A stretch of DNA of 64,000 nt from Chitinophagaceae bacterium (GCA_947488765.1 CANLAE010000010.1:26862-90861); one strand, 5' to 3'. Shown: positions 16,698 to 25,807, numbered from the stretch's first letter. Numbers and translations: made by a program. The notes: a model not told the origin generated them from the sequence alone.

Positions 16698-18248
16698 GTG
16701 AATAAAGAATTAATAATAAACGTAACCCCTACGGGCGTTGAAATAGCCTTACTAGAAGATAAAAAACTGGTAGAGCTTCACAACGAAAAATCAGATGCCC
16801 ATTTCGGTGTCGGTGATATCTATTTAGGTAAGGTAAAAAAATTAATCCCTGGTTTGAATGCTGCATTTGTAGATGTAGGTTTTGAAAAGGATGCTTTTTT
16901 ACATTATACAGATTTATCACCTTTTGCTAAGTCTATTTTGAAGTTTACCCAACTTGCGGTGAATGACAAGTCTGAGCATGAATTTGATTTTAGTAAATTT
17001 CAAGTAGAACCAGAGATTGTTAAAACAGGTAAAATAAACGAAGTACTTAATGGCAAGCCAAATGTTTTAGTACAGATTTTAAAAGAACCCATCGCCGCTA
17101 AAGGACCAAGATTAAGCTGCGAGATAAGCCTTCCGGGAAGATTTGTTGTATTAACCCCATTTAATGAAATAGTTGCTGTTTCAAAAAAAATTCATTCTTC
17201 AGATGAAAGAAAAAGACTGCATAAAATTGTTGAGGCAATTAGACCAAAAAACTTTGGAGTAATTGTACGCACAGCAGCTGAAGGTAAAAGCACTTCTGAA
17301 CTTCATCAAGATCTTTTAGATTTGATTGCAACCTGGAATAAAATTCAGCACAACCTCAAAGGTGCCGAAGCACCGGCAAGAGTTTTGAGTGAGCAAAATA
17401 AAACCACAAGTATTTTGAGGGATTTGTTGAATGAAGATTTTAATAAAATCGTCATCAATGATAAAAATATTTATACCGATACCAAAAGCTATATACAACG
17501 CATCGCTGCCGATAAGGCTGAGATAGTTTCATTTTACAATAGCAGCAGCCTAATATTTGATACCTATGGCATTACCAAACAAGTTAAAGGTTCTTTTGGG
17601 AAAACGGTGAATTTGCCAAGTGGTGCTTATTTAATTATTGAACATACCGAAGCATTGCATGTAGTTGATGTAAACAGTGGTTATAAAAGCGTCAGTAATA
17701 ATCAAGAAGAAAATGCACTGCAAACGAACCTAGAAGCTGCTGCAGAAATCGCAACGCAACTTAGACTTAGAGATATCGGAGGCATTATTGTAGTTGATTT
17801 CATTGACATGAAATTGCCCGACAACAGACGCAAACTTCAGGAGGCAATGGAGGAATTTATGAAAGCTGACCGTTCAAAACATTCAGTTTTACCAATTTCG
17901 AAGTTTGGATTAATGCAAATTACTAGGCAGCGAATGAGACCCGAGGTAAACATCAATACCCAAGAAACTTGCCCAGTTTGCAACGGAAGCGGAAAAATAA
18001 CCTCAACTTTAATTTTAGAGGACGAAATTGAAAAAAGATTGAATTATTTGGCAAGCCACTCCCACAACAACCTTACTTTAGCGTTAAACCCAATTGTATT
18101 TTCCCACATAACCAAAGGATGGCTGTTTTCTATTGCTAGAAAATGGAAAAGAAAATATAAGGTTAATTTAAAGTTGCAATCAAATAGTAATTATAATATT
18201 GTTGAATATCATTTTTTCGACCAAAATGAGGAGGAAATTAAATTTTAG
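16698..18248 (+). CDS. rng: Ribonuclease G/E family endoribonuclease
   Basis: This about 516-residue enzyme cleaves single-stranded RNA in rRNA maturation and mRNA decay. It has an S1 domain in the first ~130 residues, the catalytic core with metal-binding aspartates in LHVVDVNSG and IIVVDFIDM, and a CPVCNGSGK zinc-link motif about 92 residues from the C-terminus. It lacks the long scaffold tail of RNase E, so it is RNase G-like. The frame also allows a TTG start four codons upstream at 16686, but homologues I recall begin with NKELIIN, which favours the GTG at 16698. Neither start has an obvious ribosome-binding site. Confidence 0.92.
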   Translation: MNKELIINVTPTGVEIALLEDKKLVELHNEKSDAHFGVGDIYLGKVKKLIPGLNAAFVDVGFEKDAFLHYTDLSPFAKSILKFTQLAVNDKSEHEFDFSKFQVEPEIVKTGKINEVLNGKPNVLVQILKEPIAAKGPRLSCEISLPGRFVVLTPFNEIVAVSKKIHSSDERKRLHKIVEAIRPKNFGVIVRTAAEGKSTSELHQDLLDLIATWNKIQHNLKGAEAPARVLSEQNKTTSILRDLLNEDFNKIVINDKNIYTDTKSYIQRIAADKAEIVSFYNSSSLIFDTYGITKQVKGSFGKTVNLPSGAYLIIEHTEALHVVDVNSGYKSVSNNQEENALQTNLEAAAEIATQLRLRDIGGIIVVDFIDMKLPDNRRKLQEAMEEFMKADRSKHSVLPISKFGLMQITRQRMRPEVNINTQETCPVCNGSGKITSTLILEDEIEKRLNYLASHSHNNLTLALNPIVFSHITKGWLFSIARKWKRKYKVNLKLQSNSNYNIVEYHFFDQNEEEIKF

Positions 18249-18391
18249 TTCCAATAATATATTCTAATTAATTGGTTTTTAATAATTTAAATATTGAAAT
18301 AATGCATAATATAATTTCAATATTTCAATTAAAACAAAAACTCTTAACCCTCTACAAAACTATACCGCTCATCATTTCATAAAAAATAATT

Positions 18392-18421
18392 TTTGAAATT
18401 TGGCTTAAAATAGTAATTTAG
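18392..18421 (+). promoter_or_regulatory. Possible promoter TTTG-N18-TAATTTAG of a small RNA
   Basis: TTTG at 18392-18395 and TAATTTAG at 18414-18421 are separated by 18 bases, one short of the Bacteroidota consensus spacing. Transcription would begin near 18428 and reach the terminator at 18479 without crossing a gene. Confidence 0.35.
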
Positions 18422-18426
18422 CATCA

Positions 18427-18479
18427 GAATTTAATGGGTTAGTAAGTAAGAGGGTTAGCAGAGATGCTGACCCTTTTTT
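18427..18479 (+). ncRNA. Candidate small RNA ending in a strong terminator
   Basis: The unit runs from the predicted start to a hairpin made of AGGGTTAGCA (18451-18460), loop GAGA and TGCTGACCCT (18465-18474, one G-T pair) followed by six T. The nearest downstream gene begins 186 bases later and has its own -7 element, so the terminator is not simply a radA leader. It could instead end rng transcripts, about 230 bases after the stop, or belong to a longer RNA that starts near 18343. Confidence 0.35.
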
Positions 18480-18654
18480 ATTTACATAAAATGATCGCTT
18501 CATTAGTTTGAAATAAAAATATTCATTGTTTGCCAATAATATTTTAAAGATAAAACATCTCATTTTTTAAATTTTATTTCATTGAGTAGTATAAAAAATT
18601 CATGTTTATCAATAATTCAATCACGAAATTACAAATCACTTCATCGCTGCTAAT

Positions 18655-18662
18655 TATCTTTA
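18655..18662 (+). promoter_or_regulatory. -7 element TATCTTTA just before radA
   Basis: TATCTTTA (TAnnTTTA) ends three bases before the radA ATG at 18666, implying a leaderless or nearly leaderless mRNA if used. Confidence 0.35.
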
Positions 18663-18665
18663 CGT

Positions 18666-20030
18666 ATGGCAAAAATAAAAACATCTTTTTTCTGTAGTGG
18701 TTGTGGGTATGAAAGTGCAAAATGGTTAGGAAAATGTCCAAGCTGTAATGAGTGGAATACTTTTGTAGAAGAAGTAATTGAGAAAACTAAAGAACAAACT
18801 TGGAAAGGATTTACAGATGAAAAAAAAATAAACAAAGCCATTGCATTACAAAATGTAAGTGAAATAAAAGAAGAAAGAATTATTACCGACGATGCAGAGT
18901 TGAATAGGGTTTTAGGCGGTGGCATTGTTCCCGGAAGTATTGTACTTGTTGCAGGAGAGCCAGGTATTGGAAAAAGTACATTGTTTTTACAACATGGATT
19001 AATGATGAACAAACATGTTGTACTATACATCAGCGGAGAAGAGAGTGAACAACAAATAAAAATGAGAGCAGATCGTTTGAAAATAGTAAACGATAATTTT
19101 TTTCTGCTAACAGAAACAAACACTCAAAATATTTTTCAGGAAATAAAAAAGTTACAGCCACAACTTGTCATTGTAGATAGTATTCAAACTTTAGCAAGTA
19201 ATATTATTGACTCCTCAGCAGGAAGCATCAGCCAAATTAGAGAATGTGCTGCTGAGTTTCAACGCTATGCAAAAGAAACCAATACACCAGTTTTTTTAAT
19301 TGGTCATATAACAAAAGATGGTTCAATTGCAGGTCCGAAAATATTGGAACACATGGTAGATACTGTGTTGCAATTTGAAGGAGACCGTCATTATGCTTAC
19401 AGAATTTTAAGAACTTTAAAAAATCGCTTTGGCAGTACTGCTGAACTGGGTATTTATGAAATGAACAGCGATGGGATGAAAGTAGTGAACAACCCAAGTG
19501 AAATATTAATTGCACAACGTGATGAAAGCCTGAGTGGAAGTGCTATTGCCGCAACATTAGAAGGCATGAGACCGCTACTCATTGAAGTACAGGCTTTGGT
19601 CACACAAAGTGTTTACGGAACACCACAAAGAACCGTAAGTGGATTTGATTTAAGAAGATTGCAATTATTGCTTGCAGTATTAGAAAAAAGAGGTGGGTTT
19701 ATGTTTGGCACTAAAGATGTATTTATCAATATTGCTGGTGGCTTAAAAGTAGAAGACCCATCTATTGACCTTGCTGTTATTTGTGCATTATTAAGTAGCT
19801 ACGAAGATGCCCCTCTGCCGCATCAAATCTGCTTTGCTGGAGAAGTAGGATTAAACGGAGAAATAAGGGCTGTTAACAGAGTTGAACAAAGAATTGCAGA
19901 AGCAGAAAAATTAGGATTCGAAAAAATATTCATCAGCAAATTCAACAAAAAAAGCATCAATCCAAAAAATTATTCCATTCAGGTAGTCATGGTAGGGCAA
20001 GTTCATGAAGTGTATCAGGCTTTATTTTAA
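18666..20030 (+). CDS. radA: DNA repair protein RadA/Sms
   Basis: This 454-residue cytoplasmic ATPase helps branch migration in homologous recombination. It has the N-terminal zinc finger C10-x2-C13 / C24-x2-C27, a RecA-type Walker A GEPGIGKST at residues 97-105, the RadA signature KNRFGS in the core, and a Lon-like C-terminal domain containing DVFINIAGGLKVEDPS. Length is normal for RadA. It is followed 19 bases later by a comF-like gene. Confidence 0.97.
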   Translation: MAKIKTSFFCSGCGYESAKWLGKCPSCNEWNTFVEEVIEKTKEQTWKGFTDEKKINKAIALQNVSEIKEERIITDDAELNRVLGGGIVPGSIVLVAGEPGIGKSTLFLQHGLMMNKHVVLYISGEESEQQIKMRADRLKIVNDNFFLLTETNTQNIFQEIKKLQPQLVIVDSIQTLASNIIDSSAGSISQIRECAAEFQRYAKETNTPVFLIGHITKDGSIAGPKILEHMVDTVLQFEGDRHYAYRILRTLKNRFGSTAELGIYEMNSDGMKVVNNPSEILIAQRDESLSGSAIAATLEGMRPLLIEVQALVTQSVYGTPQRTVSGFDLRRLQLLLAVLEKRGGFMFGTKDVFINIAGGLKVEDPSIDLAVICALLSSYEDAPLPHQICFAGEVGLNGEIRAVNRVEQRIAEAEKLGFEKIFISKFNKKSINPKNYSIQVVMVGQVHEVYQALF

Positions 20031-20049
20031 CATTCTTATTTTTTAAAAA

Positions 20050-20751
20050 ATGATTTCTACAATACAATCGTATCTCAATGATTTTGCACATCTCATATTC
20101 CCTCATTGCTGTGAAGGATGTGGCAGCGATATTTTAGAAGACCATCACTTATTGTGTAGTGCTTGTATTGTAAAACTTCCTGAAACAAATTTCATTTCTA
20201 AACCCAATAACCCCATTGAAAAGATATTTTATGGCAGGTTAAATATTGCAAGTGCAGGTGCAGCATTTTATTTTACGAAAGATTCATTGATGCAACATTT
20301 AATGCATGAATTGAAATATAAAAGCAACAAAGACATTGCAATTTATTTAGGCAAACTATTGGGAATTCAATTGTTGCAAAGTGGCCGTTTTGATACAGTT
20401 GATGTGTTAGTTCCATTACCGCTCAATCCCAAACGAGAAGCAAAACGTGGCTACAATCAGGCAGAAATGATTTGCAGAGGTATTAGTGAAGTAATGAATA
20501 TTCCAATAGAAAAAAAAGCAGTGCAAAGAAGTGTGTTTACACAAACACAAACCAATCAGAGTCGTATAGGGAGATGGCAAAATATGGATGGAGTTTTTAC
20601 GATTGATAACATTGCGGCTTTGCAAAATAAACATGTACTTTTAGTTGATGACATTATTACAACCGGCGCAACAATGGAAGCCTGTGGCAATATGATTATC
20701 AAAAATTGCAATGCTGTATTAAGTATTGCAACTGTTGCTTTAACCAGTTAA
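20050..20751 (+). CDS. comF: ComF-family phosphoribosyltransferase-like protein
   Basis: This 233-residue protein has the N-terminal four-cysteine zinc cluster of the ComF family (HCCEGCGSD and CSAC) and a C-terminal type I phosphoribosyltransferase fold with the PRPP-binding loop VLLVDDIITTGATM. ComF proteins are needed for DNA uptake in naturally competent bacteria, and in Helicobacter they are proposed to help pull single-stranded DNA through the inner membrane. It lies 19 bases after radA, a pairing that makes sense because RadA also acts in processing of incoming DNA. Competence in this organism is inference. Confidence 0.9.
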   Translation: MISTIQSYLNDFAHLIFPHCCEGCGSDILEDHHLLCSACIVKLPETNFISKPNNPIEKIFYGRLNIASAGAAFYFTKDSLMQHLMHELKYKSNKDIAIYLGKLLGIQLLQSGRFDTVDVLVPLPLNPKREAKRGYNQAEMICRGISEVMNIPIEKKAVQRSVFTQTQTNQSRIGRWQNMDGVFTIDNIAALQNKHVLLVDDIITTGATMEACGNMIIKNCNAVLSIATVALTS

Positions 20752-20760
20752 ATTCTTTCT

Positions 20761-20768
20761 TACATTTA
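20761..20768 (+). promoter_or_regulatory. -7 element TACATTTA before the beta-helix lipoprotein gene
   Basis: TACATTTA ends four bases before the ATG at 20773, another case of a TAnnTTTA element almost touching the start codon. Confidence 0.3.
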
Positions 20769-20772
20769 CTGC

Positions 20773-22167
20773 ATGAGAAAAAGCATTTGGGCATTGGGTA
20801 TCATTATCATTTTTTTTGCTTGCAAAAAAGAAAGTATCATTACAAGCAATGATGCTTTATTAAACACATCGGTTGATACACTTCATTATGATACCGTATT
20901 TACATCGGTTGGTTCAATTACCAAATCTTTCAAAATATTTAATCCCAATGATCAGAAAATTATTTTAAGTAATCTTCAACTAATGGGTGGTGCTACTTCT
21001 TATTTTAAAATTAATGCAGATGGTATTGCAGGAACAAAATTTGATAATATAGAAATTAATGCGAATGATAGTTTGTATGTATTTGCAATGGTAACAATCA
21101 ATCCATCAGCAGCTAATTTGGCTTTTATTATCAGAGATAGTATTCGAATTGATTACAACGGGAATACAAAATATATACAGCTAGATGCATTTGGACAGAA
21201 CGCAAATTTTTATCGGAATAAAAGAATAACATCAGATAGCACCTGGAGCAATACTTTGCCTTATGTAATTTTAGGCAGCCTTACAATAGACAGTGCCAAA
21301 ACATTAACCATATCTAAAGGATGTAAAATTTATTGCAACGCAAATGCGCCAATTATCGTAAATGGAACATTAAAAGCAATTGGAGAGAAATACGATAGTA
21401 CAAGAATTCAATTTACAGGAGACAGATTAGACGCACCTTACAAAGATTTTCCAGGAAGTTGGCCGGGTATTTATTTTAGTAGAAGTAGCAAAGACAATCT
21501 GATGCAGTTTTGCAATATCAAAAATGCTTATCAGGGTGTAATACTTCAAAACCCAGCAAGCAATAGCAATCCAAAACTTACACTTCAAGAAACCATCCTT
21601 GATAATATTTCTGATATTGCAGTTGGTTGTTCCAACAGTTCTTTGGATGCAAGAAATTGCTTAATCAGCAATTGCGGATACAATATTTTTTTAACTGCCG
21701 GCGGCAACTATAATTTTAATCATTGTACTGTAACAAGCTACGGCAACAATTATGTTCAACACAAAAATCCCGTTTTATCAATCAGCAATGTTAGTGGCAG
21801 CAATACTACCAATATCATCAACTGCACCATTAAAAACTCCATTTTTTATGGAGAAGGGGGCATTGTAGATGATGAAATAATAATCAGCAAACAAGGTACC
21901 ACTGCATTTAATGCAAGCTTTGAAAATGTATTGTATAAAATGAAAAGCAATGATCCGGGAGCTGCAACCTTTGTTGGAAATAAATTAAAAAATATAAATC
22001 CCGGATTTGATAGTGTTGATGTTGGTAGTAGATACTTTAATTACAGATTGAAATCAAACTCAGCTGCCATTAATAAAGGGGCTATTACAACAGGATTGTT
22101 GTTTGATTTAGATGGAAACAATAGAAATATTGGATTACCTGATTTGGGGTGTTATGAAAAACAATGA
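20773..22167 (+). CDS. Lipoprotein with right-handed beta-helix repeats
   Basis: This 464-residue protein has a signal peptide and lipobox (FFACKK, Cys17), so it is membrane anchored. The N-terminal part (about 30-150) resembles an Ig-like or transthyretin-like beta domain, and the remainder shows the repeating Asn/Ser-rich strands of a parallel beta-helix (for example FCNIKNAYQGVILQNPAS, CLISNCGYNIFLTAGGN) as found in choice-of-anchor or pectate-lyase-type folds. It ends with LDGNNRNIGLPDLGCYE, a frequent C-terminal feature of Bacteroidota beta-helix proteins. No catalytic residues can be named. Function is unknown, presumably at the cell surface or in the periplasm. Confidence 0.82.
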   Translation: MRKSIWALGIIIIFFACKKESIITSNDALLNTSVDTLHYDTVFTSVGSITKSFKIFNPNDQKIILSNLQLMGGATSYFKINADGIAGTKFDNIEINANDSLYVFAMVTINPSAANLAFIIRDSIRIDYNGNTKYIQLDAFGQNANFYRNKRITSDSTWSNTLPYVILGSLTIDSAKTLTISKGCKIYCNANAPIIVNGTLKAIGEKYDSTRIQFTGDRLDAPYKDFPGSWPGIYFSRSSKDNLMQFCNIKNAYQGVILQNPASNSNPKLTLQETILDNISDIAVGCSNSSLDARNCLISNCGYNIFLTAGGNYNFNHCTVTSYGNNYVQHKNPVLSISNVSGSNTTNIINCTIKNSIFYGEGGIVDDEIIISKQGTTAFNASFENVLYKMKSNDPGAATFVGNKLKNINPGFDSVDVGSRYFNYRLKSNSAAINKGAITTGLLFDLDGNNRNIGLPDLGCYEKQ

Positions 22168-22230
22168 TATAATTCATTAAATCGAATTGAACTTTTGACC
22201 TGAATAATTGTAAATCATAAAAAAATTCAT

Positions 22231-22764
22231 ATGAAAAATTTAATCACCGTTGCATTGTTAATTATGAGTACAGCATTTATCCAACCTAATAGCAATAGCA
22301 TTCATGCATTTAAAGTAAAAGGCATTGATGGAAAAGAGATTGACTTCTCAAAGTTTAAGGGCAAAAAAATTTTAGTAGTAAATACAGCCTCACGCTGTGG
22401 GTATACCAAGCAATACGAAGGACTTCAGAAATTGTATGAAACATACAACAAAAAATTAGTGGTGGTAGGTTTTCCTTGCAATCAGTTTTTAGGACAAGAA
22501 CCCGGTACAAGCGAAGAAATTATGACATTTTGCAAAACCAATTATGGTGTTACATTTCCTTTAGCCGAAAAAATTGATGTAAAAGGGAAAGATGCAGCAC
22601 CAATTTACAAATGGCTTTGCAGTAAAGAAGCAAATGGTGTTTTAGATACGAAAATATCTTGGAATTTTAATAAATTCTTATTGGATGAAAATGGAAACAT
22701 GTTGGCTTATTTCCCAAGTAGTGTAAAGCCAGATAGTGAAGAAATATTGAATTATTTAAAATAG
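22231..22764 (+). CDS. Glutathione peroxidase-family thiol peroxidase
   Basis: This 177-residue protein is a thioredoxin-fold peroxidase. The active-site cysteine (not selenocysteine) is C56 in NTASRCGYT, with the catalytic Gln region in GFPCNQFLGQEPG and Trp-Asn in WNFNKFLL. An N-terminal hydrophobic leader (about residues 2-20) indicates export to the periplasm. Bacterial homologues generally use thioredoxin rather than glutathione; that is family knowledge, not visible here. A perfect terminator follows the gene. Confidence 0.93.
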   Translation: MKNLITVALLIMSTAFIQPNSNSIHAFKVKGIDGKEIDFSKFKGKKILVVNTASRCGYTKQYEGLQKLYETYNKKLVVVGFPCNQFLGQEPGTSEEIMTFCKTNYGVTFPLAEKIDVKGKDAAPIYKWLCSKEANGVLDTKISWNFNKFLLDENGNMLAYFPSSVKPDSEEILNYLK

Positions 22765-22792
22765 AAAAATAATTGTTTAATTATTTGTGTAC

Positions 22793-22831
22793 AAAAGAAG
22801 ATATGCAGTTATGGATATCTTCTTTTATTTT
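22793..22831 (+). terminator. Terminator of the peroxidase gene, touching the holB start region
   Basis: A perfect 12-base-pair stem (22793-22804 with 22815-22826), ten-base loop and following T-rich run. The stem's 3' arm and T run end eight bases before the holB ATG, so the same bases serve as the holB upstream region. Confidence 0.75.
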
Positions 22832-22838
22832 GTAGCAT

Positions 22839-24035
22839 ATGGAGTTTAAAGATGTAATAGGACAAGATTCGGTAAAGCAACATTTAATAGAAATGGTGCA
22901 GCAAAACCGTTTATCACATGCATTACTTTTTTTGGGTAAAGAGGGAAGTGGTGCATTGCCTATGGCTGTTGCATTTGCACAGTTTGTTATTTGTCAGCCC
23001 GGAGAAGCGCCTATGTTGGAAGATTTGTTTGGAGGCATGAGTGCATTGAACAGCGGACCTGCATTTATTCATCCAGATGATATTGCAGGTGAAGCATCTT
23101 TTAAGCGTGCTGAACAATTGATTCATCCAGATTTGCATTTTTCATTTCCTGTTATTGCCAGGAAATCGGGAGATAAACCTGTGAGTAATGATTTTATTTC
23201 GGAATGGAGGGATTTTATAAAAAACAATGCGTATGGCAATGCATACGATTGGTTACAAATGATTGGTGCCGAAAACAAGCAGGGCAATATAACTGCAGAA
23301 GAATGTGACAACATCCTCAAAAAAATATCTTTAAAAAGTTATGAATCGCCATACAAGGTATTGGTGCTTTGGATGCCTGAATATTTAGGAAAAGAAGGAA
23401 ATAAACTTTTGAAACTAATTGAAGAACCACCACCAAATACTTTATTTATTTTAGTTGCAGAGAGCGAAGAAAAAATTTTACCCACAATATTAAGTAGATG
23501 CCAGTTGATTAAAATTCCTTTGTTGGAAAACAATGAAATTGAAGCCGCATTAATACACCGAGCAAATGCAAATGAAGATACGGCAAGACAAATTGCTGCT
23601 ATTGCCGAAGGAAACTACAGAGAAGCTTTACATTTATTACAACATGCAGAAGAAGATTGGCAGGCATTATTAAGAGATTGGCTGAAATTTATTATCAGAC
23701 AAATGTTGAATGATCAGGTAAAATTTGCAGATGAAATAAGCAAACTGGGCAGAGAAAAGCAAAAACAATTTCTCCGATATTTTAACCATATGCTTGAACA
23801 AGCAATCAGGATAAAAATATTGGGAGCAGAGAACATTGCACTACCCGAGAATGAAAAAGATTTTGCACAACGATTGAATAAGATAGCCGGTGTAAGCCAG
23901 ATGCAAAAAATAATTGAAGAGCTGGATAATGCCAGTTATTACATTGAAAGGAATGCAAACAGTAAAATGTTGTTTCAGGCACTTTCTATAAAGCTATTTC
24001 ATATTATTCAAAACAAAATAGTCTTGGAAGTTTAA
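22839..24035 (+). CDS. holB: DNA polymerase III subunit delta-prime
   Basis: This 398-residue protein is part of the clamp-loader complex that places the sliding clamp on DNA. It opens with FKDVIGQDSVKQHL, typical of clamp-loader AAA+ subunits, followed by a degenerate nucleotide-binding loop FLGKEGSGALPMA near 31-43, as expected for the non-hydrolysing delta-prime, and the SRC motif ILSRCQLIKIP. Length is somewhat over the Escherichia coli subunit (334). It precedes the ricT-like gene, a neighbourhood also known in Bacillus (holB-yaaT). Confidence 0.93.
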   Translation: MEFKDVIGQDSVKQHLIEMVQQNRLSHALLFLGKEGSGALPMAVAFAQFVICQPGEAPMLEDLFGGMSALNSGPAFIHPDDIAGEASFKRAEQLIHPDLHFSFPVIARKSGDKPVSNDFISEWRDFIKNNAYGNAYDWLQMIGAENKQGNITAEECDNILKKISLKSYESPYKVLVLWMPEYLGKEGNKLLKLIEEPPPNTLFILVAESEEKILPTILSRCQLIKIPLLENNEIEAALIHRANANEDTARQIAAIAEGNYREALHLLQHAEEDWQALLRDWLKFIIRQMLNDQVKFADEISKLGREKQKQFLRYFNHMLEQAIRIKILGAENIALPENEKDFAQRLNKIAGVSQMQKIIEELDNASYYIERNANSKMLFQALSIKLFHIIQNKIVLEV

Positions 24036-24392
24036 ATATCGAATGAGGAAATCACTTCTTTCTATTTTCGATTATCGGCATTTTAATGGATAACAGCCTA
24101 CCTTCTTAAAAAATTCCCTACTTTTGATTTGAAGTGAAGAGATTTTTTGTGTGAATTGTAGATATGGGTTATGCAACATAACAAACTATGAAGCATTGCT
24201 CATCCGTTCGAAATTTTTAATCTATTTATAGCATTTCATGTTTACAGCGTTAAACAATTTACCGGTCTTGCTCAATAAAGTACAAATTGTACAAGGGTGC
24301 GACGCAATAAATGCTTTATAGATAATCTACAGTTTGCTGCCTTAAAATTCTCTTCTCAATTTTAATTTTAATCACTGATTTAACTTATTTAT
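24036..24392. other. 357-base intergenic region upstream of ricT
   Basis: No coding frame of note. It holds an exact -7 type TACTTTTG at 24119-24126, a GTTATG-CAA-CATAAC hairpin at 24168-24182, a palindrome GTACAAATTGTAC at 24280-24292, and a weaker promoter candidate TTTG (24333-24336) with 19-base spacing to TCAATTTT (24356-24363). The region could be a long ricT leader or a promoter region with an operator; I cannot choose between these. Confidence 0.5.
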
Positions 24393-25658
24393 ATGAGCTG
24401 TGGAAGTTGTGGAACAGGAAAACCTAATGGTTGCAAAAGCAATGGTGGTTGCAGTACAGGCGGCTGTAACAGGCTTAACGTGCATGATTGGCTTGCAAAC
24501 CTACCCTACGATGATGTAGAGAGCAGTTGCAAAATTGTTGAAGTAAGTTTTAAGCAAGGAAGCCGTAAAGATTTTTATAGAAATTTATCATCACAATATT
24601 TTGAGAAAGGTGAATTGGTTACTGTTGAAGGTGTAAATGGATTTGATGTAGGTGAAGTAAGCCTAAGTGGTGAATTGGTGCGCATGCAATTGAAGAAAAA
24701 AGGAATCAACGAATTTAGTGATGAAATAAAGAAAATTTTAAGAAGAAGTAACGAAAGAGAAATTGACGCTTTTAGAATAAGTAAAGACCGTGAACCTGCA
24801 GTGCAAGCAAGAAGCAGAGAACTTGCCATACAGTATAAGTTGCAGATGAAATTAAGTGAAGTAGAAATTCAAGCCGATGGGAAAAAGGCGACTTTCTTTT
24901 ATACTGCCGATGACAGAGTAGATTTTAGAGAATTGATCAAACAATTTGCAACTGAGTTTAAGGTAAAAGTAGAAATGAGGCAAATTGGGATAAGACAAGA
25001 AGCAGCAAAAGTGGGAGGTATTGGAAGTTGTGGAAGAGAATTGTGTTGCAGCACTTGGTTACAGGATTTTAAAAGTGTGAATACAACTGCTGCACGTTAT
25101 CAAAATTTATCTATTAATCAAACAAAATTGAGTGGGCAATGTGGTAGATTAAAATGCTGTTTGAATTTTGAACTAGATACTTATTTAGATGCATTGCAAC
25201 ATTTTCCGGATAATGCCGAGAGTTTTGAAACTGCAAAGGGAAGAGCGTTCCTAATTAAAAAAGATATTTTTAAAAACTTGATGTGGTATGTTATTCAGGG
25301 CGGCAGTAAACATTACCCATTAACGATTCAGCGAGTAAAAGAAATACAAAGATTAAATGCACAGGGCATACAACCGGAAGATTTGGAAGCAGTAGAAGTT
25401 ACCAGCAGCAAACCAAAAGAAATTGAACCACAATTTGTAGATGTAGTTGGGCAAATCAGTTTGCGCAGTTTAGAAAAAAATGACCGAAGAAGAAGAGATC
25501 AACAGCGTGATAATAGAAATGACAGGGGCAACAATAATGACAGAAGACAAGACTATAGAAATGATCGTCCGCAACAACAAGGGCCGCAAAGACCACCACA
25601 GCAACGACCTACTATTCAAAAAACAACACCGCCCAATAAGCCTGATGATAAAAAATAA
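24393..25658 (+). CDS. ricT: RicT-like PSP1-domain protein
   Basis: This 421-residue protein contains the PSP1/YaaT domain. In Bacillus, RicT works with RicA and RicF in an iron-sulfur complex that modulates RNase Y-dependent mRNA processing. The N-terminus has five cysteines in 25 residues (C3, C6, C14, C20, C25), and the core has the conserved pairs GRELCCS and GRLKCCLNFE. The last ~80 residues are low-complexity Arg/Asn/Gln/Asp/Pro and probably disordered and RNA-binding. holB-ricT synteny supports orthology. RicA and RicF are not seen in this window, so the complex may differ in this organism. Confidence 0.9.
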   Translation: MSCGSCGTGKPNGCKSNGGCSTGGCNRLNVHDWLANLPYDDVESSCKIVEVSFKQGSRKDFYRNLSSQYFEKGELVTVEGVNGFDVGEVSLSGELVRMQLKKKGINEFSDEIKKILRRSNEREIDAFRISKDREPAVQARSRELAIQYKLQMKLSEVEIQADGKKATFFYTADDRVDFRELIKQFATEFKVKVEMRQIGIRQEAAKVGGIGSCGRELCCSTWLQDFKSVNTTAARYQNLSINQTKLSGQCGRLKCCLNFELDTYLDALQHFPDNAESFETAKGRAFLIKKDIFKNLMWYVIQGGSKHYPLTIQRVKEIQRLNAQGIQPEDLEAVEVTSSKPKEIEPQFVDVVGQISLRSLEKNDRRRRDQQRDNRNDRGNNNDRRQDYRNDRPQQQGPQRPPQQRPTIQKTTPPNKPDDKK

Positions 25659-25731
25659 TCAGAAATATTGATACAAGATTGGTATATGTCCAATGCTTCC
25701 GATTGGATTAAACTTGAAAAATATTTAGCTA

Positions 25732-25771
25732 AAATAAGAGGTAATGATTTTGAAGTCATTACCTCTTATTT
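25732..25771. terminator. Bidirectional terminator between ricT and the XRE gene
   Basis: A perfect 16-base-pair stem (25732-25747 with 25756-25771) and eight-base loop lies between two convergent genes, 74 bases after ricT and 36 bases past the XRE stop. The outer ends are A/T-rich on both sides, so it can serve both strands. Confidence 0.8.
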
Positions 25772-25807
25772 ATGAAAGATCCCCAATAACCCCAAATTTT
25801 CATAAAC

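Larger units (their letters stand above)
18249..18665. other. 417-base intergenic region with predicted small transcript
   Basis: No protein-coding frame of note is present. It contains a 10-base-pair hairpin just after rng (18291-18300 with 18314-18323, 13-base loop), a possible promoter at 18392-18421, a strong terminator hairpin at 18451-18479, and a -7 element for radA at 18655-18662. A segment at 18343-18353 (CTTAACCCTCT) is complementary to the 5' arm of the terminator (AGAGGGTTA from 18449). Confidence 0.6.
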
